A stretch of 53,478 nt of DNA from Pseudomonadota bacterium. GTDB lineage: Bacteria > Pseudomonadota > Gammaproteobacteria > Steroidobacterales > Steroidobacteraceae. The number at the start of each line of letters is the position of its first letter. Positions within the stretch are counted from its first letter, which is position 1. The stretch covers positions 1 through 53,478 of the forward strand of contig JANXOV010000140.1 in NCBI GenBank assembly GCA_025357635.1. Direction: 5' to 3'. Below the pieces are notes generated by a model. It had not been told where the DNA came from and made no database searches. It worked only from the letters and a program-made list of their open reading frames with translations. Below, piece by piece: positions 1 to 9,307 of the stretch. Made by a program: the position numbers and the translations under genes.

Positions 1-102
1 GTCAAGGCCGGCGAGGGCGTGACGATTCCCAAGGGCTGGAAGGGTCGATGGACCACCGCCGGCTACAAGAAATACTACGTGATCTACGAAATCCCCGGGT
101 AG
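1..102 (+). CDS. C-terminal end of a cupin-domain protein (5'-truncated by window edge)
   Basis: Frame 1 is open from the first base to a TAG stop and encodes 33 residues. They contain AGEGVTIPKGWKGRW followed by a YKKYYVIYE strand. This is the pattern at the end of small single-domain cupins of the EutQ/DUF861 (Cupin_3) kind, where a GD-x-IPxGxxGxW turn precedes the last beta strands. The rest of the gene lies upstream of the window, so metal ligands and substrate cannot be judged. The alpha/beta hydrolase begins about 40 bp downstream on the same strand and may be cotranscribed. Confidence 0.6.
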   Translation, partial: VKAGEGVTIPKGWKGRWTTAGYKKYYVIYEIPG

Positions 103-143
103 CCGTTCCCGCAATGCGCCGGTTGTCAGGCGGCGGTTGATCG

Positions 144-974
144 ATGTTCACAGCCGTTCTGGGATCGCGCATCGAATACGCGCTGTTGAATCCGCAGCAA
201 TACGTTGCCGGCCGGCCGGTCATCGTATTTTTGCATGAGGGATTGGGTTCACTGGCGATGTGGAAGGATTTTCCGCAGGCCGTTTCCGATGCCACGGGCT
301 GCCGGGCGCTGGTCTATTCACGCTGCGGTTACGGACAGTCCGAGACAGTGCGGGCGCCCCGGGATCTGCGCTACATGCACACCGAAGGGTTGGAAGCGCT
401 TCCCGCGCTGCTGGACCAGCTGTGCATTGAGCGCCCGATCCTGCTGGGTCATAGCGACGGCGGTTCCATCGCGCTGATTTTTGCCGGCGGATCGGGGCGT
501 GCGACCGCCGGCGTCATTGTGATGGCCCCGCATGTGATGGTGGAGCCGCTGTCCATCACCAGCATCGCGGCGGCGCGCGAGTCGTATCTGACAACGGATT
601 TGCCGGAGAAGTTAGGCCGCTACCATGCGGATCCGGCCGCCGTGTTTTGGGGTTGGAACGACATCTGGCTCGATCCCGCGTTTCGCGATTGGAACATCGA
701 GGAATATCTGCAGCCTATCGCCTGCCCGGTGCTGGCGATTCAGGGCAAAGAAGATCAGTACGGCACGCTGCAGCAGATTCGCATCATCGGCCGGGCGGCA
801 CCGAATGTGCAGATGCTGGAATTGAAACATTGCGGGCACTCCCCGCATCGCGATCAGCCGGCGGCCGTCATCGCTGCGCTGAGCACATTCGTCGCATCAT
901 TGTCGCCGGTGAATTGCGACGCCAGCAATTCGCTCAAGGGACCGGGCCGGCCCAGCTCGAATCCTTGTCCGTAG
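144..974 (+). CDS. alpha/beta hydrolase (276 aa)
   Basis: A soluble serine hydrolase of the alpha/beta fold with no signal peptide. The oxyanion-hole strand FLHEGLGS lies near residue 30 and the nucleophile elbow GHSDGG places the serine at residue 104. The acid is probably Asp204 in GKEDQYG and the base His232 in HCGHSPH, so the triad is complete. Family-level similarity ends near ASTFVASL-like residues around 250; the last 25 residues are low-similarity tail and overlap the 3' end of the convergent GGDEF/EAL gene by 121 bp. Substrate is unknown. It follows the end of a cupin gene on the same strand, which suggests a small catabolic unit. The ATG at 144 has only a weak ribosome binding site. 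Confidence 0.85.
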   Translation: MFTAVLGSRIEYALLNPQQYVAGRPVIVFLHEGLGSLAMWKDFPQAVSDATGCRALVYSRCGYGQSETVRAPRDLRYMHTEGLEALPALLDQLCIERPILLGHSDGGSIALIFAGGSGRATAGVIVMAPHVMVEPLSITSIAAARESYLTTDLPEKLGRYHADPAAVFWGWNDIWLDPAFRDWNIEEYLQPIACPVLAIQGKEDQYGTLQQIRIIGRAAPNVQMLELKHCGHSPHRDQPAAVIAALSTFVASLSPVNCDASNSLKGPGRPSSNPCP

Positions 975-3055
975 GTCACCCCGAGAGCGCTCAAGTGATC
1001 GGCGACATCGCGCGATTCGATGCATTCCGCAGTGGTTTCCAGGTCCAGCTCCGCGGCCACGCGCAGCACCGCGCGCACCAGTGAATCAGAGCGTGAGTCG
1101 CGCAGCACGTCGCGGATGAAACTGCCGTCGATCTTCAGCATCGACACCTGCAGATCCTTCAAATACTTCAAGGACGACAGCCCGGTGCCGAAGTCATCCA
1201 GCGCGAAGCTGCAGCCCAGTTCCCGCATGCTTCTCATGAAGCGCTGCGCCTGTTCGAGGTTGCCGATGGCGGCGTTCTCGGTGATTTCGAAACCGATGCT
1301 GCCTCGCGGCAGATCGGCATCGTGCAGCGCATTGCGCACGAAGTCCGCAAAATCCGGCTGGGCCAGCGACTGGCCGGACAGATTGATCCAGAAAGTGGTT
1401 TGCCTGGCCTGCAGCCGCTCGCGATGCGGTTGCAGGGAGGCCAGGGCGTTGGTGATCACCCATTGATCCAGGCGCGAGAACAACTGGTAGCGGGTGGCCG
1501 CAGACAGAAACTTCGCGGGCATCACGATGCTGCTGGAGGCATCGAGCATTCTGAGCAGAATTTCATAATGCGTGGCGCGGCCGGGATCCGACAGCGGCCG
1601 CAGCGGTTGGGCGAACAGCTGGAACCGTTCGGCATCGAGCGCATCCACCAGGTCGCGGAACACGTGCAGATCATCGTGACGCTGCATGAGGCTCGCATCG
1701 GTGTCTGCGAACAACTCGACGCGGTTGCGGCCGCGGTCCTTTGCCGCCTTGCAGGCGGTCTCGGAGGCGGCGAGGGCATGATTGAGCGTCTGATCGGCCG
1801 CCATCGCCGCGATGCCAAAACTGGCGGTTACGTTGAGGCCCGCACATTCGGCCGGCGGCAGGATGGCGCTGATGTCGTTGCGCAGCTTTTCGGCCCAGGC
1901 GCGCGCCTGATTCAGCGTGACGCCGTCCAGCATTCCGACGAAGCGGTCCCCGGACAGCCGGCTGACGAGGCTGCCCTTGGGCAGTGCACTGCGATGCCAG
2001 ACGTTGGCGACCGTGCGCAGAATTTCATCGCCGCGCGCGAAACCGAACAGGTCGTTCACGGTGTGCAGGCGGTCCATATCGCCGTACACAACGCAGCGCG
2101 ATCGCGGAGCGTCATGCTCGAGCCGCCGGACTGCGTTTTCCTCGAAGGCCTGGCGGGTGAGCAGGCCGGTCGCCTCGTCGTAGGCGGATTCAACCAATTT
2201 GAACAGGCTGGAGGCCAGACACTGCAGCAGATTTTCATCGTGCGGCGTGAAACTGCTGGCGCTGCGCGGATTGTAGACGGCGATCAACCCGACGGTGATC
2301 GAGCCGCGGGTCAGCGGTACGCACAGTATCCGGTAAGGCACCAGCTCGGCGTTGCTCGACTCGCGGATCTTGTTGGCGGTCATCGGCAGACCGGATTTGC
2401 TGATGACCGGGAAAATGTGCTGCACGGTGACTCGTCGCAACTGTTCGATGGCCTGCGTGTCCGCCTCCGGCGGCGCGATCATGACCTCGAGCCCGCAGGC
2501 GGGCAGATACAGCAGGCCCGCGCGGGCATTGGAGCGCTGAAGCAGGGACCTCAGCATCGTGTCGTTGATGATGCCGCCATGGGTATCCGCGGTTTGATTC
2601 AGCGCGACGTCGGCCGCCCATTGCAGGTGAATGGAGGCCTCGTTCTCAAGATCCGTCCCGGCTCCCGCGACGGTGGTGAACTCACGTTCCAGCAGCGACA
2701 GTGCAGCGCCGGCCAGGAGCCGCAATGATTCGACATCCGCGGTGTCCGCCAGCAGCGCCGCCGGGGCGCATTGCAGAATCAACAGTCCGAGCGGCTTGTC
2801 TGCCGCGCCGCGCACCACGAACACATACGTGGCAGCGCCGTCGACCAACAGGCGCGCGTCCGCGAAGCGTCCCGAATTGTGCCTTGCCAATTGCGCCAGC
2901 ACCGATTCCGCACAGGCTTGCAGCCCGGGTGACGGCGCGGCGGGCGCGCAGTCAAGCACCTCGCCGTCGATGCCATAGATCGCAGTCTGCCGCGCGCCGG
3001 GGGCGAGCGAACTTAAGATCTGCAAATACGGTTCAAAGCGGGCCTTCGAGGCCAT
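854..3055 (-). CDS. GAF-GGDEF-EAL protein, probable c-di-GMP phosphodiesterase (733 aa)
   Basis: Predicted cytosolic cyclic-di-GMP signalling protein. An N-terminal region and a GAF-like sensor domain (about 150-290) precede a GGDEF domain (about 300-450) and an EAL domain (about 470-715). The GGDEF active-site motif is degenerate: RLSGDRF near residue 367 in place of R-x-GGDEF, so diguanylate cyclase activity is unlikely. The EAL domain keeps the ExLLR form (YEILLRM), FEITENA, DDFGTG, LKIDGSFI and the E-x-x-E-like AECIES segment, so it is probably an active phosphodiesterase, with GGDEF serving as a regulatory GTP site. Start taken at the ATG at 3055, preceded by GGACGGAACC; in-frame starts up to 3118 lack a ribosome binding site. 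No membrane segments. Confidence 0.88.
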   Translation of the reverse strand: MASKARFEPYLQILSSLAPGARQTAIYGIDGEVLDCAPAAPSPGLQACAESVLAQLARHNSGRFADARLLVDGAATYVFVVRGAADKPLGLLILQCAPAALLADTADVESLRLLAGAALSLLEREFTTVAGAGTDLENEASIHLQWAADVALNQTADTHGGIINDTMLRSLLQRSNARAGLLYLPACGLEVMIAPPEADTQAIEQLRRVTVQHIFPVISKSGLPMTANKIRESSNAELVPYRILCVPLTRGSITVGLIAVYNPRSASSFTPHDENLLQCLASSLFKLVESAYDEATGLLTRQAFEENAVRRLEHDAPRSRCVVYGDMDRLHTVNDLFGFARGDEILRTVANVWHRSALPKGSLVSRLSGDRFVGMLDGVTLNQARAWAEKLRNDISAILPPAECAGLNVTASFGIAAMAADQTLNHALAASETACKAAKDRGRNRVELFADTDASLMQRHDDLHVFRDLVDALDAERFQLFAQPLRPLSDPGRATHYEILLRMLDASSSIVMPAKFLSAATRYQLFSRLDQWVITNALASLQPHRERLQARQTTFWINLSGQSLAQPDFADFVRNALHDADLPRGSIGFEITENAAIGNLEQAQRFMRSMRELGCSFALDDFGTGLSSLKYLKDLQVSMLKIDGSFIRDVLRDSRSDSLVRAVLRVAAELDLETTAECIESRDVADHLSALGVTYGQGFELGRPGPLSELLASQFTGDNDATNVLSAAMTAAG

Positions 3056-3160
3056 GGTTCCGTCCACGACATAAGAGGGCATTAGAGTCGCAGAATGCGC
3101 CTTGGCAAGGCAGGGCATGCATCACAACGGCGGTGATTTCCCGAAGCTTCCGTGCATGGT

Positions 3161-4648
3161 TCACGTTCCGCAAAAGGTGGCCTGAACGACCTCGTGCGGC
3201 TGCGGCGGCGTCGCGTATTGCGCCGATTCCGGCTGCTCATCGTAGGGCGCGGCAAGCACTTTGAGCAGCGTCTCGAAGGGCGTGAAGTCCGCATGCTGCT
3301 GCGCGGCCTGAATCACGGCCTCGATGCGATGATTGCGCGGCGTGAACGCCGGGTTGACGGCGCGCATGCGGACCCGCGCGGCGGCGCCATCGCCGGCTTC
3401 GGCTGCCAGACGCGCACGCCAGCGCAGGCTCCAGGCATCGAAGGGCTGCGGATCGGCGAACAGGCTGCGCACTCTCGACCCGGCTGCCGGTCCGCCGGCC
3501 TGCGGGCCGAGGGCCATGTCGCCCAGCCATCGGAAGGTCAGCGTGAAATCCGCGCCTTGCTGCGTCATGCAGTCGAGTAGGCCCTGCGCCAGTTCATCAT
3601 CGCCGGGTTGCGTCTGGACCAATCCGAGCTTGCCGCGCAGGCCTTGCGAGTAAGCGCTCTGGAAGCGTTCGACGAACGCGTTCAACGCCTCCTGCGCAAG
3701 CCCGATGGCGGCGGCTTCATCCTCTGCCAGCAGGGGCAGCAGTGCCTGGGCAAACCGCGCCAGATTCCATTGTGCGATGCGCGGCTGATTCACGTAGGCA
3801 TAGCGGCCGGCGGAATCGATGGAGCTGTAGACGGTTTTCGGGTGATAGGCGTCCATGAACGCGCACGGTCCGTAGTCGATCGTTTCTGCGGCGATGGACA
3901 TGTTGTCGGTGTTCATGACGCCGTGGATGAATCCCACCAGTTGCCAGCGGGCGATCAGTTCGGCGCTGCGGCCGATCACTGCGTGCAGCAGCGCAAGGTA
4001 GGGCTGAGCCTGCCCGGCCGCATCCGCGTAGTGCCGCGCGATGACGTAGTCGGCAAGCGTCTTCACGCCCTCGTGGTCACCGCGACTGGCGAAGAACTCA
4101 AAGGTGCCGATGCGAACGTGGCTGCGCGCCACGCGCGTGAACACGGCGCCGGGCTGCATCCCCTGCCGCCGAATCTGTTCGCCCGTCATCGCCACGGCCA
4201 GCGCGCGCGTGGTCGGAATTCCCAATGCAGCCATCGCCTCGCTCACGATGTACTCGCGCAGCGCCGGACCCAGCGCGGCACGGCCATCGCCGGAGCGGGA
4301 GAAGGGCGTGCGGCCTGCGCCCTTGAGCTGGATGTCGCGGCGCTCGCCGTTGCGGTCCAGGACTTCGCCGAGCAGGACGGCGCGGCCATCGCCCAGCTGC
4401 GGCACCCAATTGCCGAACTGATGTCCGGCATACGCCATGGCCAGCGGTTCGGCGCCTGCGGGGATGAAATTGCCGGCCAGCATCTGCACGCCCGTCTCGC
4501 TGCGCAATTGCGCAGGATCCAGACCCAGCTCGAGCGCCAGGTCCTCGTTGAGGCGGATCAGCCGCGGCGCCGGCACCGGGGTGGGTGCGATCCGCGCAAA
4601 AAATCGCGCCGGCAGCTTTACATAGCTATTATTGAAGTTCACGACCAT
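3161..4648 (-). CDS. selO: SelO protein AMPylase (YdiU/UPF0061 family, 495 aa)
   Basis: Pseudokinase-fold enzyme that transfers AMP from ATP to Ser/Thr/Tyr of target proteins; the family acts in redox-stress responses. The hallmark segments are present: AMAYAGHQFGNWVPQLGDGR, LKGAGRTPFSRSGDGRA, LREYIVSEAMAALGIPTTRA, FIHGVMNTDNMSI and DYGPCAFMDAY, covering the glycine-rich loop, catalytic loop and metal-binding Asp of the inverted-nucleotide kinase fold. The protein ends in FCGT, retaining the C-terminal cysteine that occupies the selenocysteine position of eukaryotic homologues. Start chosen at the ATG at 4648; a GTG at 4666 is also in frame and neither has a strong ribosome binding site. Only 29 bp separate it from the divergent oligopeptidase gene, so each promoter probably overlaps the other gene. 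Confidence 0.93.
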   Translation of the reverse strand: MVVNFNNSYVKLPARFFARIAPTPVPAPRLIRLNEDLALELGLDPAQLRSETGVQMLAGNFIPAGAEPLAMAYAGHQFGNWVPQLGDGRAVLLGEVLDRNGERRDIQLKGAGRTPFSRSGDGRAALGPALREYIVSEAMAALGIPTTRALAVAMTGEQIRRQGMQPGAVFTRVARSHVRIGTFEFFASRGDHEGVKTLADYVIARHYADAAGQAQPYLALLHAVIGRSAELIARWQLVGFIHGVMNTDNMSIAAETIDYGPCAFMDAYHPKTVYSSIDSAGRYAYVNQPRIAQWNLARFAQALLPLLAEDEAAAIGLAQEALNAFVERFQSAYSQGLRGKLGLVQTQPGDDELAQGLLDCMTQQGADFTLTFRWLGDMALGPQAGGPAAGSRVRSLFADPQPFDAWSLRWRARLAAEAGDGAAARVRMRAVNPAFTPRNHRIEAVIQAAQQHADFTPFETLLKVLAAPYDEQPESAQYATPPQPHEVVQATFCGT

Positions 4649-4677
4649 GGATCGATTGTAATGCACGCAAGGAACTC

Positions 4678-6825
4678 ATGATGATTCATACGATTCGCGC
4701 GTCGATTGCCGCGGCGCTGGTGTTGTTGTCCGCCGCGGCGCCGGCCGATACGGCGCCGGGCTCGCCGCAACCGCCGGTGGCGCAACGCCGGCCGTTTTCG
4801 GTGCTTTCGCCGCATGGCGCGCGGCAGGACGACTACTACTGGCTGCGCGATGATTCGCGCAGCTCCACCGAGGTGCTCGACTACCTGCGCCAGGAAAACG
4901 CCTACCGCGACGCGGTGCTGGCGCCGAGTGCCGGCCTGCGGAAGACGCTGTACGAGGAGCTGGCCGCGCGAGAGCCGCCGCAGGATGCCTCAGTGCCGGT
5001 GTTCGAGCACGGCTACTGGTACTACGTGCGATACGAACCCGGGCAGGAGTACCCGGTGTATGTGCGGCGCAAGGCGACCTTGCAGGCCGCCGAGCAGGTG
5101 CTGCTCGACGGCAACGCGCTGTCCAGGGGCCATGAGTTCTTTCACATCGGATCCCGGCATGTCAGTCCCGGCGGCCGGTATCTGGCGTATACCCAGGATA
5201 TCGTCGGGCGCCGGCAATACACGCTGCGGATCAAGGATCTGCGCAGCGGCGCGATGCTCGCCGACGCCGTGCCCAATGTCGAACCCGGGTTCGTCTGGGC
5301 CGCTGATGGCAGGACCTTGCTGTACGTGGAGAAGGATCCGGTGACGCTGTTGTCCGAGCGGGTACGCAGGTATCGGATTGGATCGAAAGCACGGGTCAAC
5401 CCGCTGGTGTACGAGGAAAAGGACCACAGCTTCTACGTAAATCTGCACAAGAGCCGCTCGGAGAAGTGCCTGTTCATCGAAATGATCAGCACGCAGCAAA
5501 GCGAATGGCGCTATGCGGACGCGGCCGATCCGCAGCTGCGTTTCAAGCCCGTGCTGCCGCGCACGGCCAATCTGCTGTACGAGGTGGAGACGATGGGCGG
5601 GGATTTCCTCATCCGCACCAACTGGCAGGCGCCGAACTACCGCATCGTGCGCGCGTCCATTGCCGCCAGCGCGGACAAAGCCACCTGGAAGGACGTCGTG
5701 CCGCATCGCACCGACGTGTTCATCGAAGGCTTCGAGGTATCGAGCCGCGCCCTGGCTGTGGAGGAGCGCTCCAAGGGATTGCGCAAAATCCGGATCAAGC
5801 CGTGGAGCACCGGCACCGACAGGCTCATCGAATCCACTGACGCTGCCGGCACGTTGCAGCTGATGCCCACGCCGGGCTACGACAGTGCCAGCATGCGCTA
5901 CACCTTCTCATCGCTGATCACACCGACCTCAACCTTCGACGTGGACCTTCTAAGCGGCGCCCGGGAGTTGAAGAAGGCCGAGGTGATCGGCGGCTATGAT
6001 CCGGCCAGGTACCGCACCGAGTTTCTGTTCGCCGCGGCGCGCGACGGCACGCAGGTGCCGGTGTCTATCGCCTGGCGCGATGGCACGCCCCGCGACGGCA
6101 CGGCGCCGCTGTATCAATATGCCTACGGTTCCTATGGCGCCTCCACGGATCCGGAGTTCGTCACCGATTGGGTCAGTCTGCTGGACCGCGGATTCGTGGT
6201 GGCGATCGCGCATGTGCGCGGCGGGCAGGAAATGGGCCGGCAGTGGTACGAGGACGGTCGCCAGTTGCGCAAGAAAAACACCTTCACGGATTTCATCGAC
6301 GTGACGCACTTTCTGACGGCCAAGGGTTACGCGTCGCGCGACAAGGTGTTTGCCGAGGGCGGCAGCGCCGGCGGATTGTTGATGGGAGCCATCGCCAACA
6401 TGGCGCCGCAGGATTACCGCGGCATCATCGCCTACGTTCCCTACGTCGACGTGGTCACGACCATGCTCGATGACAGCATCCCGCTCACCAGCAATGAATA
6501 CGACGAGTGGGGGAATCCTCAGCAGAAGGCTTTCCACGACTACATGCTGTCGTACTCACCCTACGACAACATCAGCGCGCAGCGCTACCCGGCATTGCTC
6601 GTGTACACCTCGCTGTGGGATTCGCAGGTGCAATATTTCGAACCGGCCAAATGGGTGGCGAAGCTGCGCGCCACCAAAACCGATTCCAATCCGCTGGTGT
6701 TCACCATCGACATGGCGGCGGGTCACGGCGGCAAGTCGGGCCGGTTCCAGCGTTACCAGGATACCGCGCTGGAGTACGCCTTCATTCTCGATCGGTTGAA
6801 CGAAGCTCCCGCATCGCCGCGATGA
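4678..6825 (+). CDS. ptrB: oligopeptidase B, S9 family, with signal peptide (715 aa)
   Basis: Serine peptidase of the prolyl oligopeptidase clan that cuts short peptides after Arg/Lys. A signal peptide (residues 1-24, IAAALVLLSAAAPA) predicts export, unlike the cytosolic E. coli PtrB. The beta-propeller N-terminal half starts at DDYYWLRDD and runs to about residue 430. The hydrolase domain carries YGSYG, GGSAGG (nucleophile Ser563), LWDSQVQ (Asp648) and GHGGKSG (His683). Full length for the family. AGGAA precedes the ATG at a good distance. The 3' end overlaps the convergent aminotransferase gene by 44 bp. Confidence 0.9.
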   Translation: MMIHTIRASIAAALVLLSAAAPADTAPGSPQPPVAQRRPFSVLSPHGARQDDYYWLRDDSRSSTEVLDYLRQENAYRDAVLAPSAGLRKTLYEELAAREPPQDASVPVFEHGYWYYVRYEPGQEYPVYVRRKATLQAAEQVLLDGNALSRGHEFFHIGSRHVSPGGRYLAYTQDIVGRRQYTLRIKDLRSGAMLADAVPNVEPGFVWAADGRTLLYVEKDPVTLLSERVRRYRIGSKARVNPLVYEEKDHSFYVNLHKSRSEKCLFIEMISTQQSEWRYADAADPQLRFKPVLPRTANLLYEVETMGGDFLIRTNWQAPNYRIVRASIAASADKATWKDVVPHRTDVFIEGFEVSSRALAVEERSKGLRKIRIKPWSTGTDRLIESTDAAGTLQLMPTPGYDSASMRYTFSSLITPTSTFDVDLLSGARELKKAEVIGGYDPARYRTEFLFAAARDGTQVPVSIAWRDGTPRDGTAPLYQYAYGSYGASTDPEFVTDWVSLLDRGFVVAIAHVRGGQEMGRQWYEDGRQLRKKNTFTDFIDVTHFLTAKGYASRDKVFAEGGSAGGLLMGAIANMAPQDYRGIIAYVPYVDVVTTMLDDSIPLTSNEYDEWGNPQQKAFHDYMLSYSPYDNISAQRYPALLVYTSLWDSQVQYFEPAKWVAKLRATKTDSNPLVFTIDMAAGHGGKSGRFQRYQDTALEYAFILDRLNEAPASPR

Positions 6826-7933
6826 AGGCGCCGACGTCGTCTTCGTTGTTGTAGAAGTGGAATGAGGCTCGGATGCAGTTGTCGCGGTACGAGGTAACGA
6901 TGTCGCGCGCCAACAGCTTGGCAGTGAGCCCGGAGGCATCGCGCGCCGGGATGGCCACGGTCGGGCCGCGCCGCTCGTCGGCGCGCGGCGTAATGGCCGG
7001 CCAGCCGATCTCCTCCAGAGCATCCATGCACTGCCGCGTCAGCTGCTGGATCCGCGCTTCCGCCGCCGGTACGCCCACCTCCAGCAGAAATTTCAACCCC
7101 GCCTCGCTCGCATAGCAATTCACCACGGCCGGCGTGCCGGCTTCGAAGCGGCGCGCGGTGGGCGAGGGGCGGTTGGCGCTGATGTCCATGGCGGTGATGT
7201 TCTCCTGCGCGAACCAGCCGGAGTTGGTGGGCAGCAGGGCGGGAATGAGCTCCCGACGCGCATAAAGAAATCCCAGGCCCGCCGTGCCCAGCAGATACTT
7301 GAGCAAGCCGCCGACGGCGAAATCCACGTTGAGCGCCTTCACGTCAATTTCCACGCCGCCCGCGGCCTGATAGGTGTCGACCAGCATTTTCGCGCCGCGC
7401 GCGTGCGCCATGCGCGTGATGCCGGCGATGTCGAGTCTGGCGCCATTGCGAAAGCACACCTGCGTCACGGCGACCAGTTGCGTGCGCTCATCGATGAGCT
7501 TGTCGAATTGCTCCAGCCCGATATAGCCATCCGCTGCGCGCGGCACGTGCACCACCTGCGCGCCCTTTTTTTCCTGCGCATGCCAGATCTGTGCGTTGGT
7601 GGGAAACTCGAAGTCGCTGATCACGACCTTGTTGCGCTCGCCGCCGAATTCCAGCGCGCTCGCCAGGGCGTTGATGCCGGCCGAGGCGGAGGCGGTCACC
7701 GCGATTTCATCGGGCAACGCATGCAGCAGTTGCGCCACGCTGCCTCTGACCGCCTCGTTCTTCATCACCCAGACGTCCCAGTTCGCGCCCACGAGCAGGC
7801 GGTCTTCCATGTACTGGTTGAAGGCGTCCTTGACGCTGTTGGCCAGCGCGCAATACGAGCCGCTGTTCAAGTAGGTCTTGCGCGACAGGAGCGGAAATTC
7901 CCGCCGCAGCGCCTTGAAATCGGGGGATGTCAT
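6782..7933 (-). CDS. class V aminotransferase family PLP enzyme (383 aa)
   Basis: Fold-type I PLP enzyme of the isopenicillin-N-epimerase/cysteine-desulfurase/kynureninase branch. Visible are a cofactor aspartate in LVDTYQA (Asp186), the probable Schiff-base lysine in GGLLKYLLGTAGLGF (Lys212), the ASASAGINAL phosphate-side helix start (about 81-90) and the C-terminal NCIRASFHFYNNEDD segment typical of this branch. The reaction cannot be fixed from sequence; epimerase, lyase and desulfurase are all possible. Its ATG overlaps the stop of the upstream permease gene (ATGA at 7930-7933) with GGAAGG in front, so it is translationally coupled and is the last gene of the TonB-receptor operon. A longer open frame running upstream to 9025 is only an out-of-frame reading of the permease gene. 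Confidence 0.88.
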   Translation of the reverse strand: MTSPDFKALRREFPLLSRKTYLNSGSYCALANSVKDAFNQYMEDRLLVGANWDVWVMKNEAVRGSVAQLLHALPDEIAVTASASAGINALASALEFGGERNKVVISDFEFPTNAQIWHAQEKKGAQVVHVPRAADGYIGLEQFDKLIDERTQLVAVTQVCFRNGARLDIAGITRMAHARGAKMLVDTYQAAGGVEIDVKALNVDFAVGGLLKYLLGTAGLGFLYARRELIPALLPTNSGWFAQENITAMDISANRPSPTARRFEAGTPAVVNCYASEAGLKFLLEVGVPAAEARIQQLTRQCMDALEEIGWPAITPRADERRGPTVAIPARDASGLTAKLLARDIVTSYRDNCIRASFHFYNNEDDVGAFIAAMRELRSTDRE

Positions 7934-9294
7934 TTGTTTTTCGCCTTCCATAAAAAATACGCCGCTGTCAGAAAGACCAGCCACGGCACCCCGACGATGG
8001 CGGAGATGTTCCAGAACTCCGTGTCCAGCGCCATGGTGATCAGCAGCGCAGCCAGCAACGCAAGTCCTGCCAGCTGCATCCAGGGAAACAGCGGCATGCG
8101 CACGGGAAGTTCGCGCTTCCCATGGTGCCGCCGGAAACTCAGATGGCTGGCCAGGATGATCATCCACACGATCATTGCGCCGAACAGCGCGACGCCGAAC
8201 AGATAGTTGTAGGCGCGCGGCGTGAGCACCGAGACGGCTGCGGCCAGCAGAATGCAGACCCCGGAGAGAATCACCGCCGGCATTGGCGAACCGGACTTGC
8301 TGAGCCGTCCGAGCATCGCCGGCGCGTAGTCGCCGCGGGCCAGCGAGAACAGCATGCGTGAACATACGTACACATTGGTGTTCATGCTCGATAGCGCCGC
8401 GCTCAGCACCACGAAGTTCATGACGCCCGCGGCATGCGCGATGCCGGAGTTGGCGAACACGCGCACGAAAGGGCTTTGCGCAACGACTTTCGCGCCGGTC
8501 TGCGTCCACGGCACAACCGCCACCACGATGATCAGCGCCAGCACGTAGAACAGGATCAGCCGCAGCGCCATGGTTTTCAATGCCGCGGGAATCGCCTCGC
8601 GCGGGTTGGCCACCTCGCCCGAGGTGACGGCGATGACTTCGATGCCGTTGAACGAGAACACGCCGACGATGACGGCCATCCACACGCCGCCCCAGCCGTG
8701 CGGCATGAATCCACCGGGCAGTTCGTGCAGATTGTGGAATCCGACCGCGGCCGTGCCGAGGCCGAAGATGTTCGCAACGCCCAGAATGATGAACAGCACG
8801 ATGGCCGTGACCTTGATGAGCGCAAACCAGTATTCCACGGTGCCGAAATTGCCCACAGCGCGCGTATTCACATACAGCAGGATGAACGCGAACCCCAGCG
8901 ACCACATCCACACCGGCACCGACGGGAACCAATAGGTCATGTAAATGCCGGCGGCCACGGCCTCGCCGCCGATGGCCACCACCTGGCTCATCCAGTAGGT
9001 GTAGCGCACGACGAAACCGGCCCACGGATTCAGGTAGGTCTCGGCATAGACGCCGAAGGAGCCGGCCGCGGGGTGCACCACGGCCATTTCCGACAAGCTG
9101 AACACCATGACCACCGCGATGAAGCCGGCGATGGCGTAGCTGAGCACCACGGCAGGCCCGGCATAGCCGATGGCGATGCCGCTGCCCATGAACAGCCCCG
9201 TACCGATGGCGCCGCCCAGGCCGATCATTACGACCTGGGCTTTGGTCAGCGCTTGATGGAGTCCCGTTTCCCGCTTGGCGATCTGGTCATGCAC
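7930..9294 (-). CDS. APC-family amino acid permease (454 aa)
   Basis: Inner-membrane secondary transporter of the amino acid-polyamine-organocation superfamily, probably a proton symporter. The first helix carries MIGLGGAIGTGLFMGSG, the substrate-binding unwound helix motif of the AAT (amino acid transporter) group, and about twelve hydrophobic segments follow. The start is uncertain. The open frame extends to 9393, but residues before the GTG at 9294 (VHDQIAKRETGLHQALTKAQ) have no family character and would overlap the upstream receptor gene, so the GTG 13 bp after that stop is preferred. It lies between a TonB receptor and a PLP enzyme in one transcription unit, so its substrate is probably the amino-acid-like compound handled by that pathway. 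Confidence 0.9.
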   Translation of the reverse strand: MHDQIAKRETGLHQALTKAQVVMIGLGGAIGTGLFMGSGIAIGYAGPAVVLSYAIAGFIAVVMVFSLSEMAVVHPAAGSFGVYAETYLNPWAGFVVRYTYWMSQVVAIGGEAVAAGIYMTYWFPSVPVWMWSLGFAFILLYVNTRAVGNFGTVEYWFALIKVTAIVLFIILGVANIFGLGTAAVGFHNLHELPGGFMPHGWGGVWMAVIVGVFSFNGIEVIAVTSGEVANPREAIPAALKTMALRLILFYVLALIIVVAVVPWTQTGAKVVAQSPFVRVFANSGIAHAAGVMNFVVLSAALSSMNTNVYVCSRMLFSLARGDYAPAMLGRLSKSGSPMPAVILSGVCILLAAAVSVLTPRAYNYLFGVALFGAMIVWMIILASHLSFRRHHGKRELPVRMPLFPWMQLAGLALLAALLITMALDTEFWNISAIVGVPWLVFLTAAYFLWKAKNK

Positions 9295-9307
9295 GCGGTG
9301 CAGTAGA

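Noticed and set aside
7934-9025. Extension of the aminotransferase frame upstream to 9025
   Set aside because: Those residues are an out-of-frame reading of the APC permease gene; the ATG at 7933 has a good ribosome binding site and matches the family N-terminus.
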